Source: Shouchella oshimensis (GTDB taxonomy: Bacteria > Bacillota > Bacilli > Bacillales > Bacillaceae_D). Taken from it: DNA of 64,000 nucleotides. The position numbers and the translations under genes are program-made. Below the pieces are notes generated by a model. That model searched no databases, was not told the origin of the DNA, and was given only the letters and a program-made list of their open reading frames with translations. This document shows positions 22,452-31,500 of the stretch, piece after piece; position 1 is the first letter of the stretch; each line of letters starts with the position of its first letter. The stretch covers positions 3,047,926 through 3,111,925 of the forward strand of contig NZ_KV917380.1 in NCBI RefSeq assembly GCF_002019765.1, in the 5' to 3' direction.

Positions 22452-22699
22452 GATGGGACAACCTCCTCCACATCAAAGCGGTAATCTTCTATAACCGTAT
22501 TCGCAAGTAACTTTTCACACATTTCTTTTACTCGCTCATCTACATTTGCCACATCTTCAAGTTGTAGCTCTAAATACTTCCCAATTCGAACATCTGCTAC
22601 TTCTGCATAATCCATTGTGTGGAGTGCATCTTTTACAGCAACTCCTTGTGGATCTAGTACACTTTCACGCAATGTTACATACACCTTCACTTTATACAT
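22448..22699 (-). CDS. purS: Phosphoribosylformylglycinamidine synthase subunit PurS
   Basis: 83 residues, the small subunit that bridges PurL and PurQ. The sequence [18 protein letters not shown] is the family signature, followed by VRIGKYLEL. Length is normal for the family. It is separated from purC by about 208 bp, longer than any other gap in this operon. Confidence 0.95.
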   Translation of the reverse strand: MYKVKVYVTLRESVLDPQGVAVKDALHTMDYAEVADVRIGKYLELQLEDVANVDERVKEMCEKLLANTVIEDYRFDVEEVVPS

Positions 22700-22907
22700 G
22701 TCGTTACCCCCGTTGGTCGTTTAGTTGATCATTCGCTTAGATAGAAGATCATCTCTACTTTAATTGGCAGACGCTTTCCCTAGGCACGATCTCCACCATT
22801 ACGCATCATTTTCTCACTTCATTGTTTCCAAAAGCGTGTTGTCCCTTGCAAGAGTCGTCGCCAATTTTATTAATTCTGTTTTCTAATGAAACGAGTCCAA
22901 ACATACA
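22700..22907 (-). other. 208-bp gap between purC and purS
   Basis: All other pur genes overlap or lie within about 30 bp of each other. I see no convincing open reading frame, hairpin with T-run or promoter here. It is moderately AT-rich without a repeat shared elsewhere in the window. Confidence 0.5.
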
Positions 22908-23618
22908 TTATGTCGTTATTAATCGATTTAAAATCTCTTGATAACCTTCTTGAAGATTACCAATATTACGTCGAAACAAATCTTTATCCAGTCGTTGGTT
23001 CGTATCTTTATCCCACAATCGACATGTATCAGGTGAGATTTCATCTGCTAAAAGGATGGTTCCTTCTTTTACGCGTCCAAATTCAAGTTTGAAATCAATT
23101 AAACGAACGTTAATACCGTCAAATAATTCACTCAACTGTTCATTGACTGCTAATGCCATCTCTTTTAACGTTTCTACTTCATCTTGACTCGCTGCTTCTA
23201 AAAGACCGATATGGTCCTCAGTGATCAAAGGATCACCGAGGGCATCGTCTTTATAGTAAAATTCAACAATGGGTCTTGGAAGGGCTGTTCCTTCTTGTAT
23301 TCCAAGACGTTTTGCCATACTGCCTGCTACCACATTACGGACAACCACTTCTAGGGGGATAATCGTTACTTGTTTGACAAGCTGTTCTGTGTCAGATAAT
23401 CTCCGAATAAAGTGAGACGGAATCCCTTGCTCCGCAAGACGCATAAATAGATGCGAAGAAATCTCGTTATTCAGCTTTGCTTTGCCTAAAAGCGTATCTT
23501 TCTTTTCACCATTGAATGCAGTTGCTTCATCTTTATACTCCACCCAAAGCGTATCTGCCTCTTCTGTCCGATAAATGCGTTTAGCCTTACCTTCATAGAG
23601 CAAGTCTTGTTTTGTCAC
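22908..23618 (-). CDS. purC: SAICAR synthase
   Basis: 236 residues. It couples CAIR and aspartate using ATP. Signature parts are [11 protein letters not shown] at the N-terminus, the substrate loop [15 protein letters not shown] (near 93), and [10 protein letters not shown] with [14 protein letters not shown] (near 190). The start is GTG at 23618; AAGGG lies about 11 bases upstream, so initiation may be modest. The purB stop is 28 bp upstream. Confidence 0.96.
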   Translation of the reverse strand: MTKQDLLYEGKAKRIYRTEEADTLWVEYKDEATAFNGEKKDTLLGKAKLNNEISSHLFMRLAEQGIPSHFIRRLSDTEQLVKQVTIIPLEVVVRNVVAGSMAKRLGIQEGTALPRPIVEFYYKDDALGDPLITEDHIGLLEAASQDEVETLKEMALAVNEQLSELFDGINVRLIDFKLEFGRVKEGTILLADEISPDTCRLWDKDTNQRLDKDLFRRNIGNLQEGYQEILNRLITT

Positions 23619-23646
23619 GTTGTCATCAGCCCTTCGTTAACGAATT

Positions 23647-24945
23647 TTACTCGCTTATTCCTAAACGATTAAAAATGGTATCCACGTGTTTCATATGGTG
23701 TTCATAATTAAAGCACTCATCTAATTCTTCATTGGAAAGCACGTCGGTGATTCTCGGCTCACTTTCAATGAGTTCGCGGAATTGTACGCCTTCTTCCCAA
23801 GCTTGAGTCGCTTTAGGCTGAACTAAATCATACGCTTCTTCACGTACCATTCCTTTATCAATTAAACTGAGTAATACACGCTGGGAATAAATTAATCCGT
23901 ACGTACGTGTCATATTTCGCTTCATATTCTCAGGGAACACCGTTAAGTTCTTCACAATGTTTCCGAAACGATTTAACATGTAATTTAATGTAATCGTTGC
24001 ATCTGGTAAAATAACACGCTCCGCTGACGAGTGAGAAATGTCACGCTCATGCCAGAGTACAACATTGTCATAAGCAGTATTCATATAGCCTCGAATAAGT
24101 CGAGCCAAGCCAGTCATATTTTCAGAGCCAATAGGATTTCGTTTATGTGGCATGGCTGATGAACCTTTTTGCCCTTTTGCAAAATACTCTTCTACTTCTC
24201 GAAGTTCGCTTTTTTGAAGTCCACGAATTTCAACAGCGAATTTTTCAATAGACGTAGCAATAAGAGCCAAACTTGCCATATATTCCGCGTGACGGTCACG
24301 CTGTAGTGTCTGTGTAGAAATTGGCGCTGGATTTAGTCCAAGTTTCTTACAAACGATTTCTTCTACACGTGGATCAATATTCGCATAGGTTCCGACAGCT
24401 CCAGATAGTTTTCCAAAACGAACACCCTCTGCTGCATGTTCAAAACGTTCAATATTACGCTTCATTTCTTCATACCATAAGGCAAGCTTTAGACCAAATG
24501 TCGTTGGTTCAGCATGCACACCATGAGTACGGCCCATCATAATAGTAAATTTATGTTCATTTGCTTTTTGTTTAATAATGTCTAAGAATCGATTTAAGTC
24601 AGCTGCAAGAATATCATTTGCTTGCTTCAACAAGTAGGATAACGCTGTATCAACAACATCTGTTGATGTAAGACCGTAGTGCACCCATTTGCGTTCTTCA
24701 CCTAATGTTTCTGAAACGGCTCGAGTAAAGGCAACAACATCATGACGCGTTTCCTCTTCAATTTCTAAGATTCGATTTACATCGAAGCTCGCATTTTCAC
24801 GAATTTTCTTCACATCTTCTTCCGGGATTTCTCCAAGCTCCGCCCACGCTTCACACGCTACAATTTCCACTTCTAGCCATGCTTGATAACGGTTTTCATC
24901 GGTCCAAATGGCACCCATTTCAGGACGAGTATAACGTTCAATCAT
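23647..24945 (-). CDS. purB: Adenylosuccinate lyase
   Basis: 432 residues. It cleaves SAICAR to AICAR and adenylosuccinate to AMP. Fumarase/aspartase superfamily signatures are seen: [27 protein letters not shown] and the mobile signature loop [15 protein letters not shown] (near 262). ATG at 24945 has GGAGG seven bases upstream and overlaps the purK stop by 4 bp. The in-frame ATG at 24981 lies inside purK and is not used. Confidence 0.97.
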   Translation of the reverse strand: MIERYTRPEMGAIWTDENRYQAWLEVEIVACEAWAELGEIPEEDVKKIRENASFDVNRILEIEEETRHDVVAFTRAVSETLGEERKWVHYGLTSTDVVDTALSYLLKQANDILAADLNRFLDIIKQKANEHKFTIMMGRTHGVHAEPTTFGLKLALWYEEMKRNIERFEHAAEGVRFGKLSGAVGTYANIDPRVEEIVCKKLGLNPAPISTQTLQRDRHAEYMASLALIATSIEKFAVEIRGLQKSELREVEEYFAKGQKGSSAMPHKRNPIGSENMTGLARLIRGYMNTAYDNVVLWHERDISHSSAERVILPDATITLNYMLNRFGNIVKNLTVFPENMKRNMTRTYGLIYSQRVLLSLIDKGMVREEAYDLVQPKATQAWEEGVQFRELIESEPRITDVLSNEELDECFNYEHHMKHVDTIFNRLGISE

Positions 24946-26087
24946 TCTATTTCCTCCAAGACTTTCATTTTTTTCTCCCAAAATGCATCAAGGATTTGCA
25001 AACACCTGGTTGAATCTTCACCAAGCACTGTTAAATGCCCCATCTTCCGCTTCCATTTTGCTTCTTTCTTTCCATATAAATGGAGGGAAATGCGATTCAG
25101 TTCATTTAACCGTTCCATCAGTGGTGCCACATGCTCGCCGAGCAGATTTTCCATAACTGCAGGTGTGAGCAATGTTGTTTCACCAAGTGGTAATCCACAA
25201 ATGGCACGGATATGCTGTTCAAATTGAGAGGTCTTACAAGCCTCTATTGTATAATGCCCAGAATTGTGCGGTCTAGGGGCAAGTTCATTAACGACTAGTT
25301 TGTTATCATCTGTCACAAACATTTCAACTGCTAATGTCCCAACTACTTCGAGTCCTTCAACAATCTGCATGGCAATTTGTTTTGCTTCTTTTTCCACTAC
25401 TTCACTAACACGAGCCGGTGCAATTGTACGATGTAAAATACTGTCTTGGTGTTCGTTTTCAACTAGTGGAAAAACCGAAATCTCACCATTCCTTGATTTA
25501 GTCGCAATTACTGAAACTTCACAAGTAAAGGGAACAAAAGCCTCTATAACAAGCTCGCCATAGGTAAGGAGATGCTCAGCGGCATCTGTTAGTTCGTCCC
25601 ATGTATGAACAACTTTTTGTCCTTTTCCATCGTATCCACCTCGGCACGTTTTCACTACTGCTGGAAAGTTCGTTATTGCAACGGCTTCTTCTAGATCGTG
25701 AAGGGATTGAATAGCCGCAAACGGTGCGACAGGTACGTGAAGGTGACGTAATGCTTGTTTTTCCTTTAATCGATGCTGCGTTGTCGCTAGCACTTTATAT
25801 CCTTGTGGAAAATCACTAACTGCCAATAATTGTGCAGCTGCTTGTTCATCGATATTTTCAAATTCATACGTAATAACATCACTTATTGACGCCAATTCTT
25901 TACAAGCTTCATAATCATCATAAGAAGCTGTAATGACATGGTCTGCTACTTGAGCACAAGGTGCGTCAGGGGTTGGATCAAGCACTGCAATCCGATACCC
26001 CATTGCTTTTGCAGACAATGCCATCATCCTACCTAACTGACCCCCACCAATAATGCCAATCGTGCTTCCTGGTTTCACAATGGTCAT
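24942..26087 (-). CDS. purK: N5-carboxyaminoimidazole ribonucleotide synthase
   Basis: 381 residues, converting AIR to N5-CAIR with ATP and bicarbonate. ATP-grasp features are [20 protein letters not shown] at the start, [14 protein letters not shown] (near 145) and [18 protein letters not shown] (near 268). It overlaps purE and purB by 4 bp each. Confidence 0.97.
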   Translation of the reverse strand: MTIVKPGSTIGIIGGGQLGRMMALSAKAMGYRIAVLDPTPDAPCAQVADHVITASYDDYEACKELASISDVITYEFENIDEQAAAQLLAVSDFPQGYKVLATTQHRLKEKQALRHLHVPVAPFAAIQSLHDLEEAVAITNFPAVVKTCRGGYDGKGQKVVHTWDELTDAAEHLLTYGELVIEAFVPFTCEVSVIATKSRNGEISVFPLVENEHQDSILHRTIAPARVSEVVEKEAKQIAMQIVEGLEVVGTLAVEMFVTDDNKLVVNELAPRPHNSGHYTIEACKTSQFEQHIRAICGLPLGETTLLTPAVMENLLGEHVAPLMERLNELNRISLHLYGKKEAKWKRKMGHLTVLGEDSTRCLQILDAFWEKKMKVLEEIE

Positions 26088-26575
26088 TGTAATTCACCTC
26101 GATGATCCATCACCGTCTGTCTTATTCTTTCTCGTCTTGCTTGCAGACGTTCCTGTATACGTTTATCTTCTATCCCTAAGATTTGCGCTGCTAAAAGTCC
26201 TGCATTTGTTGCTCCTGCTTTACCAATTGCAACCGTAGCAACTGGAACCCCTCCAGGCATTTGTACAATCGAAAGAAGGGAGTCCAACCCATTCAATGCC
26301 TTCGATTGAACTGGCACACCTATAACAGGTACCGTCGTCTTAGCAGCTACCATTCCCGGTAAGTGAGCTGCGCCTCCTGCGCCAGCAATAATCACATTTA
26401 ACCCTTTATGAAGGGCTTGCTCTGCATATTCAAACATTAAATCTGGCGTTCGATGAGCAGAAACAACTTCTTTTTCATACGCAATACCTAATTCGTCTAA
26501 TACATCACATGCGTGTTTCATCGTCGGCCAATCTGACGTACTTCCCATTATGACGCCAATTCGTGGTTGGTTCAT
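26084..26575 (-). CDS. purE: N5-carboxyaminoimidazole ribonucleotide mutase
   Basis: 163 residues, rearranging N5-CAIR to CAIR. The family motif [16 protein letters not shown] starts at residue 7, with [12 protein letters not shown] and [12 protein letters not shown] following. The start is ATG at 26575, six bases after GGGGG; earlier in-frame codons would read into the terminator region. It is the first gene of the operon, downstream of a guanine riboswitch. Confidence 0.97.
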   Translation of the reverse strand: MNQPRIGVIMGSTSDWPTMKHACDVLDELGIAYEKEVVSAHRTPDLMFEYAEQALHKGLNVIIAGAGGAAHLPGMVAAKTTVPVIGVPVQSKALNGLDSLLSIVQMPGGVPVATVAIGKAGATNAGLLAAQILGIEDKRIQERLQARRERIRQTVMDHRGELQ

Positions 26576-26594
26576 CTTCATCCCCCGATATTTT

Positions 26595-26657
26595 TTTCTA
26601 AAAAAAGAAAAACACAGTTCGTCCAAATCTACATAAGAGAAAAGACGACAACTGTGT
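26595..26657 (-). terminator. Riboswitch-controlled terminator in the pur leader
   Basis: On the minus strand ACACAGTT-gt-CGTC pairs with GACGAACTGTGT (8 plus 4 bp with a 2-nt bulge), followed by TTTTTCTTTTTTT. An alternative pairing is visible: GGGGAAAGAC (26683-26692, the 3' side of aptamer helix P1 and beyond) with GTCTTTTCTC (26637-26646). It would disrupt both P1 and this terminator, giving an antiterminator. Ligand-bound aptamer would therefore stop transcription. Confidence 0.82.
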
Positions 26658-26688
26658 CGTTAAAGCCTAAATAAGCGCTTTTGTCTTT

Positions 26689-26757
26689 CCCCATAGTCTA
26701 ACAATTTACGGTCGTTAGGTAGAAACGTTCAGGCCATATCCCTGAGATTATATGAGG
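26689..26757 (-). ncRNA. Guanine riboswitch aptamer
   Basis: The conserved purine aptamer core is complete. It has P1 CCTCATA/TATGGGG, J1/2 TATAATC, P2 TCAGG/CCTGA with loop GATATGG, J2/3 TTTCTACC, P3 CTAACGA/TTGTTAG with loop CCGTAAA, and J3/1 ACTAT. The specificity base is C in GACTATG, which selects guanine rather than adenine. It lies in the purE leader, as in B. subtilis. Confidence 0.95.
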
Positions 26758-26791
26758 TGATATATTCGTTTTCATTCCAATTCGCACTTTC

Positions 26792-26820
26792 AGTTTACGC
26801 AGGAATCGAGCTAATGTCAA
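26792..26820 (-). promoter_or_regulatory. pur operon sigma-A promoter
   Basis: TTGACA (-35), 17 bp, TAAACT (-10) on the minus strand, about 35-40 bp upstream of the riboswitch aptamer. Confidence 0.75.
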
Positions 26821-26828
26821 CATATAGT

Positions 26829-26863
26829 CGAACATTTATACAATTGTCTTTTCACAATGTTCG
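26829..26863. promoter_or_regulatory. Candidate PurR operator (PurBox pair)
   Basis: Inverted arms CGAACATT (26829-26836) and AATGTTCG (26856-26863) lie immediately upstream of the pur promoter -35. PurR boxes have inverted CGAAC cores in AT-rich surroundings. The spacing between arms here is slightly longer than I recall for B. subtilis. The site could also affect the divergent gene at 26948. Confidence 0.65.
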
Positions 26864-26947
26864 CTTTTAACTCAAATGGGAAAAGACTCACTTTCTTTCT
26901 ACATTTGCATAAGCTATGGTAAATGCCTATAGAAAGGAGGAAACAAG

Positions 26948-27682
26948 GTGCGCTCCTTTGAACAGCGAATTAAACGATCCTTTTTATTTATCGCTTTTGG
27001 CTTATCTTGGAGTATGGTTGCCTTACTATTAGCAAGACCTGATTTGCCTCCTCAGTATTTTTTATTTTTTGCATGTCTAGCACCAGCTGTATCTGCTGTC
27101 ATTGTGCATGAATCGACTACAAACCACTCTTTAGCTCACTCTTTATTTTTAACAGCAAAACCAACGCCTGCATGGGTGCTGAGCCTATTTATACCATTCG
27201 TCTTTTTTGGCCTATACATCATCTCTTTTCCAAATGAATTTGGAGTGTTTCACCAATGGTGGTTTTATCTTTTCTTCATTACCGCGTTTTTAGAGATTGG
27301 TTGGCGAGGGTTTTTTCAAAAAGAATTGGAGGTTCCCTCATTTTGGCTTTCATCTATCACGATTGGCGTGCTTATGGCATGTTGGGCTACACCCATTCTA
27401 GTTGTGTTTTTTGGTTTGAGTGACTTCCATTTACTAGCCTTTGCTTTCTTTTTTCTACTTATCGCAGCTCCATCTACATTTCTAATAAGCTTAACCAAAT
27501 CACTATTCCCGTCAACGATTTTAAACGGTTTTCTTCTTTATTTATTGACGTTGCTTTTTACGCATAGTGATATGCTCGTTGTTTTCTTCGCTTTGCTACT
27601 TATGTTAAACGGTATAACAATGCTTGCCCATGCCGTCTTTCCACACTATTTCACTCAAGCATTTATTGCTAAAAGAAAATAA
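26948..27682 (+). CDS. Degenerate CPBP (CAAX protease-like) membrane protein
   Basis: 244 residues with about seven membrane helices. The segment FLEIGWRGFF (residues 114-123) resembles the first CPBP motif (EExxxRG, often EELGWRG), but the first glutamate is leucine. The second motif, normally containing W-x-x-H-x-P, reads ACWATP (144-149) with no histidine. The third normally has H-x-x-x-N and here reads TILNG. It is therefore probably not an active protease. The start is GTG with AGGAGG seven bases upstream. It is divergent from the pur operon and alone in its unit, ending at a strong terminator. Confidence 0.6.
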   Translation: MRSFEQRIKRSFLFIAFGLSWSMVALLLARPDLPPQYFLFFACLAPAVSAVIVHESTTNHSLAHSLFLTAKPTPAWVLSLFIPFVFFGLYIISFPNEFGVFHQWWFYLFFITAFLEIGWRGFFQKELEVPSFWLSSITIGVLMACWATPILVVFFGLSDFHLLAFAFFFLLIAAPSTFLISLTKSLFPSTILNGFLLYLLTLLFTHSDMLVVFFALLLMLNGITMLAHAVFPHYFTQAFIAKRK

Positions 27683-27687
27683 GACAA

Positions 27688-27722
27688 AAAGCCCCACTGT
27701 GAATCATTCACAGTAGGGCTTT
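27688..27722. terminator. Bidirectional terminator
   Basis: AAAGCCC...CTGTGAA pairs with TTCACAG...GGGCTTT with one internal mismatch and a TCA loop. Flanking A and T runs serve both the plus-strand membrane gene and the minus-strand NETI gene. Confidence 0.85.
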
Positions 27723-27732
27723 ACGAGTATAG

Positions 27733-27936
27733 CTAGCTCTTTTCTTGTTGGCTCTCAGTGAGAATGCCCTCAAACATAATTTGTTGCTTTTTCCATACTG
27801 GATCTTTTCCTTTTACTTCTGTAAAAACAGGTTTTTCCATTCGTTTTATCGGTTGATAACCTAGCTGCTGCATTCGTTGCAAGCACTCGTCTATTGTTTC
27901 GTCGTCCTTTACTTCAAACCGCTGCTTTTTCTTCAT
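27733..27936 (-). CDS. NETI motif-containing small protein (YebG-like)
   Basis: 67 residues. It matches the small NETI-motif proteins of Bacillus, which take their name from Asn-Glu-Thr-Ile; here the motif reads DDETI (residues 11-15). A second conserved stretch is RMQQLGYQPIKRMEKPVF. B. subtilis yebG, of the same size, lies directly before purE, and here the gene also neighbours the pur operon with one gene between. Function is unknown. Confidence 0.75.
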   Translation of the reverse strand: MKKKQRFEVKDDETIDECLQRMQQLGYQPIKRMEKPVFTEVKGKDPVWKKQQIMFEGILTESQQEKS

Positions 27937-28106
27937 TCTAATACCCTACCTTTTTCGCGTACTTACCTGTAGTGTATCACAATTGCTTCTCCTAACCGGT
28001 TCAAATTCTTCTAAGGTACAGTTGTTCTAAGTCTAAAAGAGGAGCGTATCTAATTGAGTTTCTGGTTAGCTCGCTTCACTGACAAAACCACCTGTTCATG
28101 CTGTTG

Positions 28107-28979
28107 CTACTTTACTCTCTCTTTCCATAAATGCTTAATGGCATCCAAACCCAACTTTGCTCCTTTTTGGCACGCCTCCATTCCCTCGAATTCAATTGAG
28201 ACATAGCCTTCATAATTCTTTTCTTGCATATATGCAACAATCTCTCGAATCGGAATGTCACCTTGTCCCACAATAGCACCTCGCAAGTAACGACCTGAGG
28301 TTGTTTGTAGCCAACCTTCTTTGATTGGTAAGTCGTCTGCCTTTCGATAATAGAAGTCTTTAAAATGAACCATCGACGCATAAGGAAGATTGTTCGCTAC
28401 TCCAACGAACGGATCTTCATCTACACAGAGAAAATTACCTACATCAAGGGTTGTTTTAAAATTATCTCGATCAACAGCTCGAACAAGTCGCAACACTCGT
28501 TCACTTGCTTGGATATAAAAGCCGTGATTTTCCACACTTGTAATGATATTATATTGCTTTGCATAGTCTGCTATTTCTCGACAAGCTTGAATAAGCAAAG
28601 GCAAATCTTCTTCAAAAAATGCATAGGTTGTTTCGTTAAGATTACGGCTTGCTACATCATGACGCATTCGCTTTGCTCCCAATCGAGCGGCTATATCCAC
28701 GTGCTGCTTTACACTATTAATCGCTTCGTCGTATGCTTCTTTAGAATGTTGAATGAAATTTGCTCCTACTGCATAATTGGAAATCTCTAATCCTTTATCG
28801 TTCGCCCTGCTTTTAATCTCATCCACTAACTCAATGTTATTGAGCAAGTCAAATCCAACAGGTACAATCTCAATATGCTCTGCTCCTGTCTCGGCTACAT
28901 AATCAATTACATCTAAAATTGTCATTTCCCCTGCCTGCATCGCTTGATATAAACTATATGAACTAATACCTACTTTCAT
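28107..28979 (-). CDS. Sugar phosphate isomerase/epimerase (TIM barrel)
   Basis: 290 residues of the AP-endonuclease-2-like TIM barrel family. Probable metal ligands are E150 (SVENHG), D179 (TLDVGN), H205 (MVHFKD) and E264 (SIEFEG), arranged as in xylose-isomerase-like epimerases. The substrate is probably a sugar or inositol derivative but cannot be told from sequence. ATG at 28979 has GGGAGG seven bases upstream. The gene stands alone, with no sugar transporter nearby. Confidence 0.82.
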   Translation of the reverse strand: MKVGISSYSLYQAMQAGEMTILDVIDYVAETGAEHIEIVPVGFDLLNNIELVDEIKSRANDKGLEISNYAVGANFIQHSKEAYDEAINSVKQHVDIAARLGAKRMRHDVASRNLNETTYAFFEEDLPLLIQACREIADYAKQYNIITSVENHGFYIQASERVLRLVRAVDRDNFKTTLDVGNFLCVDEDPFVGVANNLPYASMVHFKDFYYRKADDLPIKEGWLQTTSGRYLRGAIVGQGDIPIREIVAYMQEKNYEGYVSIEFEGMEACQKGAKLGLDAIKHLWKERVK

Positions 28980-29345
28980 TGTATTTCCTCCCCTTTTTTA
29001 CTTAAATCATATACGGTTGCTTGCTTTTTTCATTTATTTCATTGTAAAAGATGCTAAAAAAAACTGTTATGCGTACATTACGTCTTAACTTATCAAAATC
29101 CCTTTAAAAAGATCGAGAGAAATAATCTTTTTTTATAAAACAAAGGAATTATGTCTTTTAATCAACGTATAGTTATAAAAGTTAGTTTACAAAGTATACG
29201 AATCTAGAAAGATTTACTTTTATGACTTTTACCCTTTAAAAAAAGAGTCCTTTTAATCATGAAGCGATGCAGAAGCAACACTTATTGATTAAAAGAAAAC
29301 TCCTTCATTCTACTGCTCTATCGTTTTTTCTATGGAACCCATTTA
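28980..29345. other. 366-bp AT-rich intergenic region
   Basis: It lies between the isomerase start and the bpsB stop, both on the minus strand. It holds the bpsAB terminator (29250-29295) and presumably the isomerase promoter, which I could not place with confidence. I see no gene or structured RNA in the remainder. Confidence 0.5.
29250..29295 (-). terminator. bpsAB terminator
   Basis: CTTTTAATCA and TGATTAAAAG form a 10-bp stem around a 26-nt loop, followed on the minus strand by GACTCTTTTTTT. The stem is AT-rich and the loop long, so efficiency is uncertain. Confidence 0.6.
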
Positions 29346-29900
29346 TCAGACAAACCAAAACCGCTTTTTCCGCTCAAATCGCTCCGTATAATTACCTGTC
29401 ATATGATTAAGCGCTTCTTCTTCCACTTCAATGCGCACCCTTAACATCCATGCGTTCAATAATGTAAAGAGGATTGCTGTCCAGTACGCTTGAAAAATAA
29501 GCGGAACAAACGCAATCTCTGTAATAACGACTGCATAATTAGGATGACGAAGAAAGCGATACGGACCTTTTTCAACAACAGGCGCATCGGGCAAAACAAT
29601 AATTTTTGTATTCCAATATCTTCCTAAAGAAGTTAACGCCCAAATACGAATACTCTGGGCTACGATAACGATTGATAGAGCCACTACACTACTATTCGTA
29701 AGGCTTGGCGTTGTAAAGGTTACTTCTAAAAGCAAAGCAACAAAGAAACTAACGTGAAGAGCAACCATCCAACGATAATGCGCTTTACCTGCTTCAATAC
29801 CGCCAATGCTTTTCATCCAACGTTCGTTTCTTTTTGCTACAACAACTTCAATTAATCGTTGTACAATAATAATGGAGATTATGCCATATACCCATATCAA
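29346..29900 (-). CDS. bpsB: Alkylpyrone O-methyltransferase (ICMT family)
   Basis: 184 residues, a membrane methyltransferase of the isoprenylcysteine carboxyl methyltransferase fold. About five helices are visible; the family signature PYRFLRHPNYAVVI (near 120) and the C-terminal EEEALNHMTGNYTERFERK are present. B. subtilis BpsB (YpbQ) methylates alkylpyrones made by BpsA. The start is TTG overlapping the bpsA stop by 4 bp (TTGA), with GAGGTGAAGG upstream. Coupling to bpsA supports the assignment. Confidence 0.85.
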   Translation of the reverse strand: MIWVYGIISIIIVQRLIEVVVAKRNERWMKSIGGIEAGKAHYRWMVALHVSFFVALLLEVTFTTPSLTNSSVVALSIVIVAQSIRIWALTSLGRYWNTKIIVLPDAPVVEKGPYRFLRHPNYAVVITEIAFVPLIFQAYWTAILFTLLNAWMLRVRIEVEEEALNHMTGNYTERFERKKRFWFV

Positions 29901-30997
29901 GCACCTTCACCTCGCCATTCTACTAAGAGCATTTCTGAACAAAAACCAGGCCCAAGTGCAGCAATTAATCCTTTTTCACCTTGTTCATGTTCCTGCTCCA
30001 TGCACGCTTTTAAAACATACAAAACCGTCGGCGATGACATATTGCCATATTCACTTAACACGAAACGGGAAAGCGCCGTTTTCTCAGATGAGAATTTCAG
30101 AGCCTTTTCGTAGGCTTCCAGCACCTTTTTTCCACCAGGGTGAGCAATGAATGCGTCAATGTCTTCAAGAGCTACATCTTCTTTCTTTAAGTAATCGGTG
30201 ACAACAGGTTCTAACCAATTTGAAACAATAGAGGGAATGCTCCTTGAAAAAACAACGTTTAAACCGTTATTCTGCACATCCCAACCCATTACATCCTCCG
30301 AATCTGGCATCAACGTTGATTGAGTTGACTGAATCGCTACATATTCTTCTTGTTTCCGTTCTTTTAGAAGTGGTGATTGATCACCAACTAGCAAGGCGCA
30401 AGCGACCCCATCAGCAAAGAGCGATGTCCCAATAAGATTGCTTTTAGAATGATCATCCTTTTGAAAGGTTAGTCCACAAAGCTCGACACAAACAACAAGC
30501 ACCGCTGATTTAGGATAAGCCAAACAATACTCATAACCTCGACTCAACCCAGCAGCTCCTCCTGCGCAGCCAAGTCCCCATAACGGTATTCGCTTTGTAT
30601 CTGTACGAAAAGGAAGCTTGTTCATAATCCGTGCATCTAATGAGGGAGTAGACATGCCTGTACTTGATACAAAAACGATTGCATCAATTTCACTAGGTTG
30701 TATACTTTTTTTTAAGAATGTCCCCATTTCTAAACATGACTCAATTGCCATTGCACTATAGGTCGTAGCATCTTCAATATAACAACGATTGCGATCCCCT
30801 AAGGGATGATCCTCTTTAAACCATTCCATCGGTTGAGAGAAATGACGTTTGCGTATTTCCCCATTTGCGAACACCTTTAATAAACGTTCAATATCCTGGA
30901 AGCTCTCCGAGAATAACTCTTTGGCAAATTCCATCGTTTGATGTTGTGGTAGCTCGTATGGTAAATCAGCAGTGGCAACAGACAATATAGCGGGCAT
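29897..30997 (-). CDS. bpsA: Type III polyketide synthase
   Basis: 366 residues of the chalcone/stilbene synthase family. The catalytic triad is visible: C144 (WGLGCAGGAAG), H286 (FIAHPGGKK) and N319 (EYGNMSSPT). Family members condense long-chain acyl-CoA with malonyl units to alkylpyrones. The length and the following methyltransferase match B. subtilis bpsA-bpsB. ATG at 30997 has AGGAGG seven bases upstream. It is divergent from the padR gene. Confidence 0.92.
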   Translation of the reverse strand: MPAILSVATADLPYELPQHQTMEFAKELFSESFQDIERLLKVFANGEIRKRHFSQPMEWFKEDHPLGDRNRCYIEDATTYSAMAIESCLEMGTFLKKSIQPSEIDAIVFVSSTGMSTPSLDARIMNKLPFRTDTKRIPLWGLGCAGGAAGLSRGYEYCLAYPKSAVLVVCVELCGLTFQKDDHSKSNLIGTSLFADGVACALLVGDQSPLLKERKQEEYVAIQSTQSTLMPDSEDVMGWDVQNNGLNVVFSRSIPSIVSNWLEPVVTDYLKKEDVALEDIDAFIAHPGGKKVLEAYEKALKFSSEKTALSRFVLSEYGNMSSPTVLYVLKACMEQEHEQGEKGLIAALGPGFCSEMLLVEWRGEGA

Positions 30998-31173
30998 AAG
31001 TAGTCCTCCTCAATATAGTCTTATTAGATTATCCAAAAGCTGACAATGTATGAGAGCATGACTACTTTTTCCAAATAAAAGTCGTTCTACCATTACACAC
31101 TTTTCATTAATAATTGGGTTGTATTTCCAATACCATTGTTATACGATGCATGGGTTGAAAGGGTGGATACGAA

Positions 31174-31500
31174 ATGGATAAAGAAATGATGAAAGGTAGC
31201 ATCGACTTTCTTCTTCTCTCACTGATTGAAGCGAAAGACTTATATGGCTATGAAATGACGAAAAAATTAAAGACGCTTAGTGATGAAACATATAACATGA
31301 GTGAAGGTACGCTCTACCCAGCGCTAAAACGAATGGAAAAGAAAGAATGGATTTCATCGTATTGGAACGACAGTGCTGGTTCGCGTAGAAAGTATTACAC
31401 GATCACGGAAGATGGTAGAAAAGAATTACAACGTAAGCAAAAAGATTGGGCAACGTTAAGCCAGCTTATCAAGCGCACGGGAGCCTCTTATGAGCGCTAA
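31174..31500 (+). CDS. PadR family transcriptional regulator
   Basis: 108 residues, a winged-helix regulator. It has the PadR pattern MKGSIDFLLLSLIEAKDLYGYEM, then EGTLYPALKRMEKK and the wing SRRKYYTITEDGRKEL. It probably represses its own operon. The ATG is preceded by AAAGGGTGG at good spacing. It overlaps the following membrane protein gene by 11 bp. The fixed pairing of PadR with a HAAS-domain membrane protein suggests an envelope-response cassette. Confidence 0.92.
   Translation: MDKEMMKGSIDFLLLSLIEAKDLYGYEMTKKLKTLSDETYNMSEGTLYPALKRMEKKEWISSYWNDSAGSRRKYYTITEDGRKELQRKQKDWATLSQLIKRTGASYER

Noticed and set aside
26829..26863. Operator read as a transcription terminator
   Set aside because: The arms are AT-rich and separated by 19 bp, with no T-run; position upstream of the -35 fits a repressor site better.
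28365..28790. 141-codon frame antisense to the sugar isomerase gene
   Set aside because: The minus-strand gene has clear active-site motifs; the antisense frame is cysteine- and isoleucine-rich without a ribosome binding site.
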